A DNA stretch of 64,000 nt from G963666535 sp963666535 (GTDB taxonomy: Bacteria; Bacillota; Clostridia; Oscillospirales; Oscillospiraceae), in contig OY762913.1 in the NCBI GenBank assembly GCA_963666535.1, positions 682,001-746,000 on the forward strand, written 5' to 3'. Numbering within the stretch: position 1 is the stretch's first letter; each line of letters begins with the position of its first letter. A model generated the notes under the pieces. The model made no database searches, was not told the DNA's origin, and saw nothing but the letters and a program-made list of their open reading frames with translations. The translations under genes were made by a program, and so were the position numbers. Below, in pieces: positions 1 to 8,104 of the stretch.

Positions 1-121
1 CACCTGTAAGCGTAACATTTGCCCCAAAATCCATAATAGTGCGTAAGCCCAATACTTCTTTATAAAATTCTTTTGCCTTTTCAATATCAGTAACAACCAA
101 CATCGGATTTTTAAATTTCAT
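1..121 (-). CDS. VOC (glyoxalase-like) family protein, N-terminal part
   Basis: Only the first 40 codons lie in the window; the gene runs off the left edge. The translation begins MKFKNPMLVVTDIEKAKEFY and continues with KEVLGLRTIMDFGANV, the usual first beta-alpha-beta unit of vicinal-oxygen-chelate proteins (glyoxalase I, dioxygenases, fosfomycin/bleomycin resistance). A clear ribosome-binding site (GGAGG) sits a few bases before the ATG at 121. The substrate cannot be inferred from this fragment. Confidence 0.8.
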   Translation of the reverse strand, partial: MKFKNPMLVVTDIEKAKEFYKEVLGLRTIMDFGANVTLTG

Positions 122-209
122 TCTATTACCTCCAAGTATGCAAATTTTCCACACCATTTAGTGAGTGTTATTTCTGTTAGTATTTTTTCTTTAAGTTCCA
201 CTTTTTCAT

Positions 210-277
210 ATGTCATCTATATTTCCCCCTAAAAATCAGGGCAAAAATCGGGCGTTTTTTAGCCTGATTTTCGTCCA
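210..277 (+). repeat. Degenerate dispersed repeat, copy 1 (possible IS end)
   Basis: About 67 bases starting ATGTCATCTATA match 15183-15249 with roughly 80 percent identity in the same orientation. Each copy holds an interrupted inverted repeat (AAATCAGG paired with CCTGATTT here; one mismatch in copy 2). Two similar copies next to AT-rich or broken genes suggest ends of an inactive insertion element, possibly of the hairpin-ended IS200/IS605 kind. No transposase is visible near either copy, so the assignment is a guess. Confidence 0.45.
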
Positions 278-341
278 TTTTACACCCCGAAACCACAACA
301 TATTGTGGTCAGAGTGGCTTATTTACCGTTTTTGCCACAAC

Positions 342-617
342 GTGTCATCAGAATCACAGTTTCAACGTGGCCAGACGCTGCAAACCTATCCGGTGGATTT
401 GTCCGCGTGGGTCATGGTCAAGGGCATTGACCAGGAAGTGACGGTTAAAGATGAGATTCCGCTGACAGAAGGCGATCTGAAAATTATCCTTGCGGTCACG
501 GACAGCTACGGGCAGAGCTATACCGTGACCGTTGAGTGGTGGCGCATCTCAAAAAATGAGACCACGGGGGCAATCACGGCAGAAATGGTGGACCCCGACA
601 CGGGATTGGTGTGGTAA
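342..617 (+). pseudogene. 3' fragment of an unknown gene
   Basis: The open frame has coding-like composition and ends in a normal stop followed by a strong hairpin, but no ribosome-binding site or credible start lies in front of it. Its upstream part runs into the dispersed repeat at 210-277. The readable protein part (QTYPVDLSAWVMVKGIDQEV and then about 60 residues ending DPDTGLVW) looks like the C-terminus of a beta-rich protein. I read it as a gene whose 5' part was lost, probably by the event that left the repeat. The family is not recognised. Confidence 0.4.
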
Positions 618-622
618 TAGAA

Positions 623-649
623 GGGGAGGCTCCCATTTGGAGCCTCCCC
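623..649. repeat. Hairpin repeat copy A (GGGGAGGCTCC stem)
   Basis: An 11-bp perfect stem, GGGGAGGCTCC with GGAGCCTCCCC, and a CATTT loop lies right after the stop codon of the gene fragment. The identical stem and loop recur at 824-850. Here it is followed by CAGACTGTCAAAAAAC rather than a T-run, so it is a poor terminator; it looks like one member of a repeat family. Confidence 0.75.
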
Positions 650-742
650 TCAGACTGTCAAAAAACCATCCAACCAAAGGTCTCGGAGGGAAGGATAGTG
701 TGAAAGGGAACCGTCAGGGTTCTCTTTCGCGTCCAATCAACA

Positions 743-778
743 CACTTTTTGAAACTTTTTACGGTGTTTCAAAAAGTG
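743..778. repeat. Hairpin, 13-bp stem
   Basis: CACTTTTTGAAAC pairs perfectly with GTTTCAAAAAGTG around a 10-base loop. It is part of a run of hairpins between 623 and 850 with no gene between them. A weaker stem (GAAAGGGAACC with GGGTTCTCTTTC) lies just before, near 700-726. Confidence 0.7.
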
Positions 779-782
779 CTTT

Positions 783-822
783 CAGCCTGTCAAAAAAGTC
801 CGTGGACTTTTTTGACAGGCTG
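783..822. repeat. Hairpin, 19-bp perfect stem
   Basis: CAGCCTGTCAAAAAAGTCC is followed after GT by its exact reverse complement, giving a 19-bp stem with almost no loop. It directly abuts repeat copy B. A related string (CTGTCAAAAAAC) follows copy A, so a larger unit seems to have been duplicated and altered. Confidence 0.75.
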
Positions 823-823
823 A

Positions 824-855
824 GGGGAGGCTCCCATTTGGAGCCTCCCCTTTTT
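824..855 (+). terminator. Hairpin repeat copy B with T-run
   Basis: This has the same 11-bp stem and CATTT loop as 623-649, but is followed by TTTTT at 851-855. That makes a good rho-independent terminator on the plus strand. The CBS gene ends at 866 on the opposite strand, so the element can also insulate that gene. Confidence 0.7.
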
Positions 856-865
856 GCCGGGACAG

Positions 866-1294
866 TCAAGATTTGTGAATGTTCTGGGAGATTTCGCACA
901 AGGCCGCCGCCACCTCCACGTCCGCCTTGCGGCTGCGGGCGAGATCGGCAAGAGCCAGCATGCCCACCACATGCCCATCGGTCACCACCGGCAGCCGCCG
1001 CACCTGATTTTGCGCCATAAGCTGTTCTGCCGCTGCGGCATCATCGGTAGGAGATATGGACACACAACCCCGGCTCATGATGTCCCGCACGGGGGTCTGG
1101 GCGGGGTCCTCCTCCGGGGCGATACAGCGCAGCACGATGTCTCGATCGGTCACGATACCCCGCAGATGCCCTGCGGAGGTGCAGACGGGGAGAGCACCGA
1201 GGTTGTGCCGGGAAAGCAGACGGGCCGCGAGCGCTGCGCTTTCCTCCGGCGTGATGGTAATTGCCGGGGAGGTCATAAGATCAGATACCTGCAT
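866..1294 (-). CDS. Tandem CBS-domain protein
   Basis: 142 residues made almost entirely of a CBS pair: the first runs from the start (VSDLMTSPAITITPEESA) and ends with GIVTDRDIVLRC near residue 55; the second starts at VRDIMSRGCVSI near 69 and ends at VGMLALADLA. Stand-alone CBS pairs bind adenine nucleotides and act as cytosolic energy or ligand sensors; the partner is unknown. The likely ribosome-binding site (AGGAAAGG) lies inside the 3' arm of the hairpin at 1296-1350. Family assignment is firm, role is not. Confidence 0.9.
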   Translation of the reverse strand: MQVSDLMTSPAITITPEESAALAARLLSRHNLGALPVCTSAGHLRGIVTDRDIVLRCIAPEEDPAQTPVRDIMSRGCVSISPTDDAAAAEQLMAQNQVRRLPVVTDGHVVGMLALADLARSRKADVEVAAALCEISQNIHKS

Positions 1295-1295
1295 G

Positions 1296-1350
1296 AAAAG
1301 ACCGCCTTTCCTGTTGAATATCTATAGTCTTGACAGGAAAAGACGGTCTT
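1296..1350 (-). promoter_or_regulatory. Hairpin between AraC gene and CBS start
   Basis: Read on the minus strand, AAGACCGTCTTTTCCTGT pairs with ACAGGAAAGGCGGTCTT (one bulged or mismatched position), followed by TTTTC and then the ATG of the CBS gene. It can end transcription of the araC-type gene. Its 3' arm also contains the only Shine-Dalgarno-like string before the CBS ATG, so it could hide that site in read-through RNA. Confidence 0.6.
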
Positions 1351-1360
1351 AATCCGCCCG

Positions 1361-2209
1361 TTAGCGGGGATACTCTCTTGGCGTGACGGAAAACTGCTTT
1401 TTAAAGGCCCGTTGAAAGGTGGAGTAGTCCTGAAAGCCGCAGTGGATACAGGCATCCTGAGCCGACACTCCAGCCTGCAAAAGCTCTGCCGCCCGTAAAA
1501 GCCGCTTTTCTGTGACGTAACGGTGGACGGAGTATCCCGTTACCGTGCGGAATTTCCGCATAAAATGATATCTGCTGATGTATACCCGCTTGGCCAGATC
1601 CTCCACGGTTAATGCCGTACTCAAATTTTCGTTGATATAGGAGAGGGCGGCGGCGATTTTGGGATCGTTTCGGCTGACGGTTTCGTCCCGATTGGTCTCA
1701 TCCCGCGTGATGGCGCGGTTTAAAAAGACCAGCAGCTGTAGGAAATAGGCCTTTGCCAGAATCGATCCGCCAAATTCCTCATCCCAGAGCGCCTGCTCCA
1801 GCTGGTCCAGGGTGGACTGCAAAACCCCGCGTCCCGCTTCCGTGGGGCGCATGAGCGCAAAGTGCCGCGCTTCGGCCAAATGAAAGCAGGCGGACAAGTC
1901 TTCGTCCGCGGCGCTGTTCCGGCGGGCAAATTGCGCGTCGAGATAGATCACGATGCGCTCATAGGGCTGGGTGGGGTCAATTTTCGGCTTGTGGATCAGG
2001 TGGTGGCTGACCAGCAGCACGTCCCACGGCTCCAGAAAGTAAGAGCGGCCCTCGATGAGATAGCTGGCCTTGCCCCCCAGAAAGATGACAATTTTGTCAA
2101 AATCATGGTAGTGGTATTCGGTCTCCTCCCACCCCACATCCCGCAAGTGGAACAGGTGAAAGTCCTCCTTCAGATAGCCCCGTTTTTGATAAGCAGCCGT
2201 GTCATCCAT
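1361..2209 (-). CDS. AraC-family regulator with cupin sensor domain
   Basis: 282 residues. The N-terminal half holds a cupin-like beta barrel (HYHDFDKIVIFLGGKASYLI, then GRSYFLEPWDVLLVSHHLIH), the usual small-molecule sensing part. The C-terminal 100 residues are the double helix-turn-helix of AraC/XylS proteins (LTVEDLAKRVYISRYHFMRK and, at the end, CIHCGFQDYSTFQRAFKKQF). I chose the second ATG because GGAGG lies 8 bases before it and only 2 before the first. The gene is divergent from the PLP enzyme at 2344, whose promoter lacks a -35 box, so activation of that gene is a natural hypothesis. Confidence 0.9.
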   Translation of the reverse strand: MDDTAAYQKRGYLKEDFHLFHLRDVGWEETEYHYHDFDKIVIFLGGKASYLIEGRSYFLEPWDVLLVSHHLIHKPKIDPTQPYERIVIYLDAQFARRNSAADEDLSACFHLAEARHFALMRPTEAGRGVLQSTLDQLEQALWDEEFGGSILAKAYFLQLLVFLNRAITRDETNRDETVSRNDPKIAAALSYINENLSTALTVEDLAKRVYISRYHFMRKFRTVTGYSVHRYVTEKRLLRAAELLQAGVSAQDACIHCGFQDYSTFQRAFKKQFSVTPREYPR

Positions 2210-2295
2210 GGGCATCGCCTCCTTGCTTTGCAGTATACAGCACTTTTTGCAAGAAAGAAAGCATAATTCACTATATAGATAGCAAAAAAATATAG

Positions 2296-2301
2296 TATAA
2301 T
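2296..2301 (+). promoter_or_regulatory. -10 box (TATAAT) of the PLP-enzyme gene
   Basis: A perfect TATAAT lies 43 bases before the ATG at 2344. The position 17 bases upstream reads ATATAG, not a -35 box. A strong -10 with no -35 is typical of promoters that need an activator, here plausibly the divergent AraC-type protein. Confidence 0.55.
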
Positions 2302-2343
2302 AGAGTTAACCTGCAAGAAAACATGGGAAGGACGAGATAAGCA

Positions 2344-3522
2344 ATGAAAAACGAATGCTATTACGACAATTACGACCGTAAGGAGGGCCTGGCGTTCGAT
2401 TCCAAGGTGGTTCACGGCGGTATGGGCTGCGACCCGATTACCGGCGCGGTGAGCTTTCCCATTTTCCAAACGGCCACGTTCCGTCACCGCGCCTTTGACG
2501 TTTCCACCGGCTATGATTACTCCCGCCTGCAAAACCCCACCCGCCAGGAGCTGGAGCGCACGATGGCCATCCTGGAGGAGGGGCTGGAGGCATTTGCCTT
2601 TGCCAGCGGACAGGCCGCCAATATGGCGCTGTTCACTTGGCTGCCCTGCGGCTCCCATGTGATTCTGTCCGACGACATCTATGGCGGAACCTTCCGTATT
2701 TGCGACGAGATCTTCTCTAAGTTCGGCTGTACGTTCACCTATGTGGATATGTCTGACCTTGCGGCGGTGAAGGCGGCCATCCTGCCCCAGACCAAACTGT
2801 TCTTTGTGGAGACGCCCACCAATCCCATGATGAAGGTGGCGGATATTCAGGCCATTTCTGATCTCGCACATTCGGTCGGCGCCCTGATGGTGGTGGACAA
2901 TACCTTCATGACCCCTTACTTCCAAAAGCCCATGCGCCTGGGGGCCGACGTGGTGGTGCACAGCGCCACCAAATATATTGGCGGACACAACGATGTTCTG
3001 GCCGGCATCGCCGTGGTGAAGAGTCCGGAAATGGCGGCGTTTTTCCAGGGACAGCTGAAATCCCACGGCAACGGCCTTGGTCCCATGGATTCCTGGCTGC
3101 TGCTGCGGGGACTGAAAACCCTGGCGCTGCGGATGGACCGGCACAACGCCAACGCTTATGAGGTCGCCCACTGGCTGCGAAAGCACCCGAAAGTAAAAAA
3201 GGTGTACTATGTAGGCTTTGAGGATCATAAGGACTATGATGTGACCAAAAAGCAGACCACGGGATTTTCCGGTATGATCTCTTTTGAGCTGGATACGCTG
3301 GAGACAACCATGAATCTCCTTTCCCGGGTGAAGATGATTCTGTTCGCCGAAAGTTTGGGCGGCGTGGAGAGTTTGGTCACCTACCCCATGACTCAGACCC
3401 ATGAGTCCATCCCCGACGATGTGCGCCGGGCGCTGGGAATCAACGAGAAGTTTATTCGCATTTCCATCGGCATTGAAAACGTAAACGACATTATTGCCGA
3501 TCTGGAGCAGGCGCTGGGCTAA
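2344..3522 (+). CDS. Cys/Met-metabolism PLP-dependent enzyme (cystathionine gamma-synthase/lyase family)
   Basis: 392 residues, full length for the family. Recognisable motifs are the substrate loop YDYSRLQNPTRQELE, the cofactor-ring segment ASGQAANMALF, the aspartate in VVDNTFMTPYF, and the PLP lysine in HSATKYIGGHNDVLAG. Members make cystathionine from O-acyl-homoserine, or cleave cystathionine, homocysteine or methionine; the sequence alone does not separate these. No met or cys genes are adjacent, so a catabolic gamma- or beta-lyase is as likely as a synthase. It stands alone between a divergent regulator and a strong terminator. Confidence 0.9.
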   Translation: MKNECYYDNYDRKEGLAFDSKVVHGGMGCDPITGAVSFPIFQTATFRHRAFDVSTGYDYSRLQNPTRQELERTMAILEEGLEAFAFASGQAANMALFTWLPCGSHVILSDDIYGGTFRICDEIFSKFGCTFTYVDMSDLAAVKAAILPQTKLFFVETPTNPMMKVADIQAISDLAHSVGALMVVDNTFMTPYFQKPMRLGADVVVHSATKYIGGHNDVLAGIAVVKSPEMAAFFQGQLKSHGNGLGPMDSWLLLRGLKTLALRMDRHNANAYEVAHWLRKHPKVKKVYYVGFEDHKDYDVTKKQTTGFSGMISFELDTLETTMNLLSRVKMILFAESLGGVESLVTYPMTQTHESIPDDVRRALGINEKFIRISIGIENVNDIIADLEQALG

Positions 3523-3536
3523 GAGAAAAAAAGAGT

Positions 3537-3569
3537 AAGACAGGCGGGCAAACGCCCGCCTGTCTTTTA
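3537..3569 (+). terminator. Rho-independent terminator
   Basis: AAGACAGGCGGGC and GCCCGCCTGTCTT form a 13-bp stem around a 4-base loop, followed by TTA. It ends the PLP-enzyme transcript just before dapF. Confidence 0.9.
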
Positions 3570-3581
3570 GAGGGGTAAACC

Positions 3582-4430
3582 ATGGAACTCAAATTTACAA
3601 AAATGCAGGCGTATGGCAACGACTACGTCTATCTCAACGCCATCGACCAGAGCGTGGAAACGCCCAATGACCTTGCCCGCAAAGTGTCAGACCGTCATTT
3701 CGGGATCGGCTCCGACGGGCTGGTGCTGCTGTGTCCTTCGGACAAGGGGGAGATCCGTATGCGGATGTTCAACCCCGACGGCACCGAGGGAGAGATGTGC
3801 GGCAACGCCCTGCGCTCGGTGTCAAAATTTGCGTGGCTTTGCGGAAAGACGGACAAGACGGAGTTTTGGGTGGAAACGCTGGGCGGGATGCAGCACATAT
3901 GGCTGACGGTAGACGGCGGCGAGGTGACCAACATCACCGCCGACATCGGAGAGCCGCGTCTGGACACCAAGGTCATTCCTGTGAATACCGCGTTGAAAGA
4001 ATTCGTGAATCAGCCCGTAAAAATTCTCGATCGGTGCTTTGAAATCACTGCGGTCAGCTGGGGAAACCCCCACTGTGTCATGTTTGTGGGTGACACCGAC
4101 CGCTTCGAGGTGGCGAAATATGGCCCTGCCATTGAGCACCACACCACGCTGTTTCCCAACAAGACCAACGTCACCTTTGCAAGCGTAGTCGCCCGTGACC
4201 GCATTAAGATTCGGGAGTGGGAGCGGGGAACAGGCGAGACCATCGGCTGCGGCACCGGCTGCTGCACCGCGGTGACAGCGGCGGTGCTGCTGGGGGACTG
4301 TGACCGGAAGGTGCAGGTGGAGCAGATCGGCGGGGTGCTTCAAGTCCACTGGAGGGAAGAGGACGGCCACATGCTGATGACCGGGCCTTCTTATGTTGTT
4401 TATGAGGGAGTATACCGGTATGACACTTAA
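3582..4430 (+). CDS. dapF: Diaminopimelate epimerase
   Basis: 282 residues, typical length. It converts LL- to meso-diaminopimelate for peptidoglycan and lysine synthesis in the cytosol. The two catalytic cysteines are visible: Cys73 in MCGNALRSVSKF and Cys223 in GETIGCGTGCC. The N-terminal MQAYGNDYVYLN and the segment RHFGIGSDGLV are family signatures. The start has GAGGGG about 6 bases upstream. The end overlaps the murE start by 11 bases, tying production of the amino acid to the enzyme that consumes it. Confidence 0.96.
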   Translation: MELKFTKMQAYGNDYVYLNAIDQSVETPNDLARKVSDRHFGIGSDGLVLLCPSDKGEIRMRMFNPDGTEGEMCGNALRSVSKFAWLCGKTDKTEFWVETLGGMQHIWLTVDGGEVTNITADIGEPRLDTKVIPVNTALKEFVNQPVKILDRCFEITAVSWGNPHCVMFVGDTDRFEVAKYGPAIEHHTTLFPNKTNVTFASVVARDRIKIREWERGTGETIGCGTGCCTAVTAAVLLGDCDRKVQVEQIGGVLQVHWREEDGHMLMTGPSYVVYEGVYRYDT

Positions 4431-5892
4431 AAGCTTGCTTCAAAAACTGGAGGTTACGCTGCTGCAGGGAAGCTTGGACACGGAGGTGTCCGGCGTGGCC
4501 TATGATTCCCGTAAGGTGACGGCGGGGTGCCTGTTCGTCTGCCTCACGGGCTTTCGCTCGGACGGTCACGACTATCTTTCTATGGCCGCGGAACAAGGCG
4601 CGGCGGTCGTGGTGGTGGAACGGGACGTGGAGATCCCCGCCGGGATCACAGCGGTCAAGGTAGCCGACAGTCGATACGCCCTGGCACTTTTGGCGGCGGC
4701 GTGGTTCGGCAATCCCGCTGAAAGAATGACCATCATCGGATTGACCGGAACTAAGGGGAAAACCACCACCGCGCATATGGTAAAGGCAATTCTGGAGGCA
4801 GCCGGCAATCAGGTGGGCATGATCGGCACCATCGGCGCGTTCATTGGCGCCGAAAGCATCCCCACCAAAAACACCACGCCGGAGTCCTATGAGCTGCAGG
4901 CCCTGTTCGCCCGCATGGCGCAGGCCGGGTGCCGATATGTGGTGATGGAGGCGTCCTCCCAGGGGTTCAAGCTGCACCGGACGGCGGGGATCCTGTTTGA
5001 TTACGGCGTGTTCCTAAACCTGTCTCCCGACCACATCGGCGATGGGGAGCATGCGGATTTCGAGGAATACCTCCAGTGCAAAAGCATGCTGTTCCGGCAG
5101 TCGAAGCTGGGCATTGTCAATACTGACGACGAGCACTGGCAGGCTGTGACGGCGGGGGCCGCCTGTCCCATCGTTACCATGTCGCTCCGGCAGGAAGCCG
5201 ACTTCATGGCACGAAACGTCAGAGAACTTCGTGCCCCCGGGTTTCTGGGCAGTGAATTTGACCTTTCGGGAAAATTGAACCATCACCTGGCGCTGAATAT
5301 GCCCGGGGCGTTTAATGTGGAAAATTGTCTGGCTGCCATTGCCGTGGCCGCGCTGGAGGGAGTTCCGGTGCCCGCCATAGAGGAGGCGCTCCGGTTTGTG
5401 ACCGTGAAGGGCCGCACACAGATTTTGGAGACGCCGGGGCATTACACCGTGCTCATCGATTATGCCCACAATGCAGTGAGCATGGAAAACCTGCTGTCCA
5501 TGCTGCGCAGCTATCGGCCGTCGCGGCTGATTTGCCTGTTCGGCGGCGGGGGAGACCGCTCCCGTCTGCGGCGGTATGACATGGGGGAGATGTCCGCCAA
5601 ATACGCGGACCTCACGGTGCTCACCATGGATAATCCCCGCAGCGAACGGGTGGAGGAAATCAATGAGGACATCAAAGTTGGCCTAGCCCGGCACGATGGG
5701 GAATACATTTCCATACCCGACCGGAAGGAGGCCATTCACTATGTGCTGGATCACGCAAAGGACGGGGACATTATCGCGCTGATTGGCAAGGGACACGAGG
5801 AGTATCAGGAGATACAGGGAGTCAAGCACTTCTTCTCCGAGGCGCAGACCGTGGAGGAATACTTTTCCGCCCAGACCAAGCGGGCAAACTGA
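4420..5892 (+). CDS. murE: UDP-N-acetylmuramoyl-tripeptide synthetase (meso-DAP-adding type)
   Basis: 490 residues. The Mur ligase ATP loop GLTGTKGKTTTAHM is near residues 107-118, followed by the conserved TTPES and MEASSQG segments. DNPR near residue 404 is the motif linked to diaminopimelate rather than lysine as substrate, which agrees with dapF immediately upstream. I start at the ATG at 4420: GAGGGAG lies 9 bases upstream and the protein then opens MTLKSLLQKL, whereas the earlier in-frame ATG at 4393 would add nine unlikely residues. Cytosolic, cell-wall precursor pathway. Confidence 0.95.
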   Translation: MTLKSLLQKLEVTLLQGSLDTEVSGVAYDSRKVTAGCLFVCLTGFRSDGHDYLSMAAEQGAAVVVVERDVEIPAGITAVKVADSRYALALLAAAWFGNPAERMTIIGLTGTKGKTTTAHMVKAILEAAGNQVGMIGTIGAFIGAESIPTKNTTPESYELQALFARMAQAGCRYVVMEASSQGFKLHRTAGILFDYGVFLNLSPDHIGDGEHADFEEYLQCKSMLFRQSKLGIVNTDDEHWQAVTAGAACPIVTMSLRQEADFMARNVRELRAPGFLGSEFDLSGKLNHHLALNMPGAFNVENCLAAIAVAALEGVPVPAIEEALRFVTVKGRTQILETPGHYTVLIDYAHNAVSMENLLSMLRSYRPSRLICLFGGGGDRSRLRRYDMGEMSAKYADLTVLTMDNPRSERVEEINEDIKVGLARHDGEYISIPDRKEAIHYVLDHAKDGDIIALIGKGHEEYQEIQGVKHFFSEAQTVEEYFSAQTKRAN

Positions 5893-5895
5893 AAA

Positions 5896-5930
5896 GAGCC
5901 GGCAGACAACGTGTCTGCCGGCTCCTGTTT
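5896..5930 (+). terminator. Terminator of dapF-murE
   Basis: GAGCCGGCAGACA and TGTCTGCCGGCTC form a 13-bp stem with a 3-base loop, followed by CTGTTTT. It lies between the converging murE and HD-domain genes and can serve both strands. Confidence 0.9.
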
Positions 5931-5941
5931 TCCCAGAAAAT

Positions 5942-6535
5942 TTAGAAATTGGTCATGGCGGCAAACGCGCGGTTTACCTGCTCCTCGGACGAGCGCATGG
6001 CAAGAATGGTTTTTTCAAACAGCTCGTCTAAGTCCCAGCCGAGCAGTTCCGCTCCCTGCCGGATGACGTCCCGGGAACAGCCGGCTGCAAATTTTTTGTC
6101 CTTAAATTTTTTCTTCAGACTGGACACCTCCATGTCCATCACGCTGTTGGAGGGACGCATTCTGGCTGCCGCGCCGATCAGCCCGGTTAATTCATCTGCC
6201 GCAAACAAAACTTTTTCCATTTCGTGTTTTGGTTCTATGTCGCAGCAGATTCCATATCCGTGGCTGCAAATGGAATGAATCATAGCTTCCCCCACACCGG
6301 CCTTTGCCAAAAGCTCCGGCGCCTTTGTACAATGCTGTTCCGGATACAGCTCGAAGTCGATGTCATGCAGAAGACCGACCATGCCCCAATATTCAACTTC
6401 ATCGGCATAGCCCAGGTTTTCCGCATACCAGCGCATGGTGGCTTCCACCGTTAGTCCGTGCAAGAGGTGAAACGGCTCTTTGTTATACTCTTGCAATAAG
6501 GCGAACGCTTCTTCGCGGCTTAGGTTAAGTTCCAT
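5942..6535 (-). CDS. HD-domain hydrolase
   Basis: 197 residues. The metal-binding HD signature is visible as HLLHGLTVEATMRWYAEN, then GLLHDIDFELYPEQH, and a later HSICSHGYGI and AADELTGLI. These fit the HDIG/HD phosphohydrolase group often annotated as hydrolase or HAD-associated; nucleotide or phosphate-ester hydrolysis is expected, the substrate is unknown. It converges on murE across a shared terminator. The Shine-Dalgarno signal before the ATG is weak. Confidence 0.85.
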   Translation of the reverse strand: MELNLSREEAFALLQEYNKEPFHLLHGLTVEATMRWYAENLGYADEVEYWGMVGLLHDIDFELYPEQHCTKAPELLAKAGVGEAMIHSICSHGYGICCDIEPKHEMEKVLFAADELTGLIGAAARMRPSNSVMDMEVSSLKKKFKDKKFAAGCSRDVIRQGAELLGWDLDELFEKTILAMRSSEEQVNRAFAAMTNF

Positions 6536-6556
6536 GGTTTACTACCCGTCTTTCTA

Positions 6557-7549
6557 TCAAAGTTTGTTCTGCTTTTCTTGATACAGCTGGTGATCTGCGG
6601 CGATTATGGTTTGAGATACTTTATTATAGTCGCGAAACGAAACAATGCTTGTGCTAATTCCCGTTGCTTCTTCATAGGCGGCGGCATAGGCGCTAAAGGA
6701 CGTTTTGATCGTTTCCAGTTTCTGCATCAGCTCGTCCTTTTCTCCGTAATAGATAATGGCAAATTCATCTCCGCCCCAACGGCTGACAATGTGTTGCTCC
6801 AGCCCAAAGGTGTTCTGTAGCTGGACAGACAGCTCTTTGAGCACTTCGTCTCCAACATAGTGCCCGTACTTGTCGTTCACTTTTTTAAAGTTATCGAGAT
6901 CAAGAAGCGCCAGGTGGATCGGCCGGCTGTTGTCGTAAGCGGCATCCTCCACTGCTTGGTTAAAGATCCTTCGGTTATAAAGGCCCGTCAATTCGTCAAA
7001 GCTGGCTAATTCGCCCAGCTTTTTGTTGACCCGTTCATATTCCCTGGTAAACCGCAAAAGGATCAAGAATGATGCCACTAATAAGGCCGGAATTTGGATC
7101 ATGCGATCCAAAAACTGGTTCCATTCTGAATAAACCGCGACTAGTTCTGGGTGATAATACTCCAACATGTGCATCGCCATAAACACCGCAATCAGTGCGG
7201 AAACCAAAAAGACGCGTCTCCAACCGCTGAACAGATAAGTTACCGTGATTAAAAGCAGGAAGGTATACCCCGTGGCATTGTTATTGCTTCCGCCGGAATC
7301 AAAAAATGCATAGGGAAGAAAAATAAGGATTAAAAACAGAAACACACAAAACATCACATGGATCGTGTGTTTTTTATGATTGGAAAATAGAAGAGCAACA
7401 ACGGCGACCAAAAGAAGAACAACCCATTTTAGGCTTGACCACAATGGAAACGCAGTAATACAGTTGCCGATGATACTCATAACCGATAGACTTGCTCCCG
7501 CAATTAGAATTGCTCGATATAAACGCAGTTGAATATCTGATTGGTTCAC
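6557..7549 (-). CDS. Membrane diguanylate cyclase (GGDEF)
   Basis: 330 residues from the chosen start: six or so hydrophobic helices in the first 180 residues, a short linker, then a GGDEF domain (FDELTGLYNRRIF, RWGGDEFAIIYY). The intact GG(D/E)EF motif supports synthesis of cyclic di-GMP from GTP at the membrane. I chose GTG at 7549 because AGGAGG lies 5 bases upstream; longer in-frame starts at 7600 and 7639 have no ribosome-binding site. No RxxD product-inhibition site is evident five residues before the motif. Confidence 0.88.
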   Translation of the reverse strand: MNQSDIQLRLYRAILIAGASLSVMSIIGNCITAFPLWSSLKWVVLLLVAVVALLFSNHKKHTIHVMFCVFLFLILIFLPYAFFDSGGSNNNATGYTFLLLITVTYLFSGWRRVFLVSALIAVFMAMHMLEYYHPELVAVYSEWNQFLDRMIQIPALLVASFLILLRFTREYERVNKKLGELASFDELTGLYNRRIFNQAVEDAAYDNSRPIHLALLDLDNFKKVNDKYGHYVGDEVLKELSVQLQNTFGLEQHIVSRWGGDEFAIIYYGEKDELMQKLETIKTSFSAYAAAYEEATGISTSIVSFRDYNKVSQTIIAADHQLYQEKQNKL

Positions 7550-7949
7550 ATTGTCCTCCTTGTCTGCATCCTTGATCCAATAGAGAACGCGAAAACTCAT
7601 TGGGGTAATTTTCGTTACTTGTACCACAGACAGCGGCATAAAAAAGCCGCAAAAGCAAGTACTCCGTTACCATGAGCCCCGATATGGGCGTGGCTGCGGT
7701 TTTTGCTGTGGCAGCAGGTGGGGTTTTTAAATCGCAGCGGTTTCGTGGATACGATCATAAAACGTTTTATCCGTTGTAATTCCTATATTTTATCAATTTT
7801 TTCTGTTTTTGTATACACCAATTTTGGCAGGACAGAAAGCGCCGGATGGTCCGTCCCTCTTTTCTGATCGTCCGAAAGGGAGTTGATCGGCGCGTTTAAG
7901 GGATAAGCGATTTGGAAAAAATGGTAAGCGGCACAAAATGATTTTTTAC
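7550..7949. other. 400-base divergent intergenic region
   Basis: This separates the GGDEF gene from the amt promoter. It contains short GC-rich inverted repeats around 7641-7700 (for example AGCCGC with GCTGCGG followed by TTTTT on the plus strand) and no convincing gene. I looked for a cyclic di-GMP riboswitch before the GGDEF gene and could not recognise one. Confidence 0.5.
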
Positions 7950-7978
7950 TTGACAAATGTTCAAAACCCCTCTAATAT
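7950..7978 (+). promoter_or_regulatory. amt promoter
   Basis: TTGACA at 7950-7955 and TAATAT at 7973-7978 are separated by exactly 17 bases. Transcription would begin near 7985 and give a leader of about 120 bases before the amt start. Confidence 0.85.
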
Positions 7979-7984
7979 GAAAAC

Positions 7985-8083
7985 GTACCCTGGACAGAGG
8001 GTGCAAGGAATCAATAATTTAAATAGGCAATGGAGCCAATAAGACTATACAATGCTGTATAGTGTTATTGGCTCCATTTTTTT
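7985..8083 (+). promoter_or_regulatory. amt leader with attenuator hairpin
   Basis: Two structures are visible. The first is a 7-bp stem with a 6-base GGACAG loop at 7985-8004. The second is a long stem at 8029-8078 (AATGGAGCCAATAA with TTATTGGCTCCATT, inner ACTATACA with TGTATAGT) followed by seven T residues, that is a strong intrinsic terminator before the start codon. Expression of amt must depend on read-through or antitermination. The inner part of the second hairpin can be drawn with an AATGCT hexaloop (A first, G fourth), the pattern bound by ANTAR antiterminators, but the first loop does not fit that pattern. Confidence 0.75.
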
Positions 8084-8104
8084 GTTGAAGAGGAGCGGAG
8101 TAAT

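Noticed and set aside
2170..3402. A 410-codon open frame on the minus strand opposite the PLP enzyme
   Set aside because: The plus strand encodes a full, motif-rich enzyme; the opposite frame is rich in His/Gly/Gln, has no start signal and matches nothing.
7560..7760. A cyclic di-GMP riboswitch before the GGDEF gene
   Set aside because: Hairpins are present but the conserved core of known cyclic di-GMP aptamers could not be found on either strand.
7985..8004. First amt-leader hairpin as an ANTAR P1 element
   Set aside because: The 6-base loop is GGACAG, which lacks A at position 1 and G at position 4.
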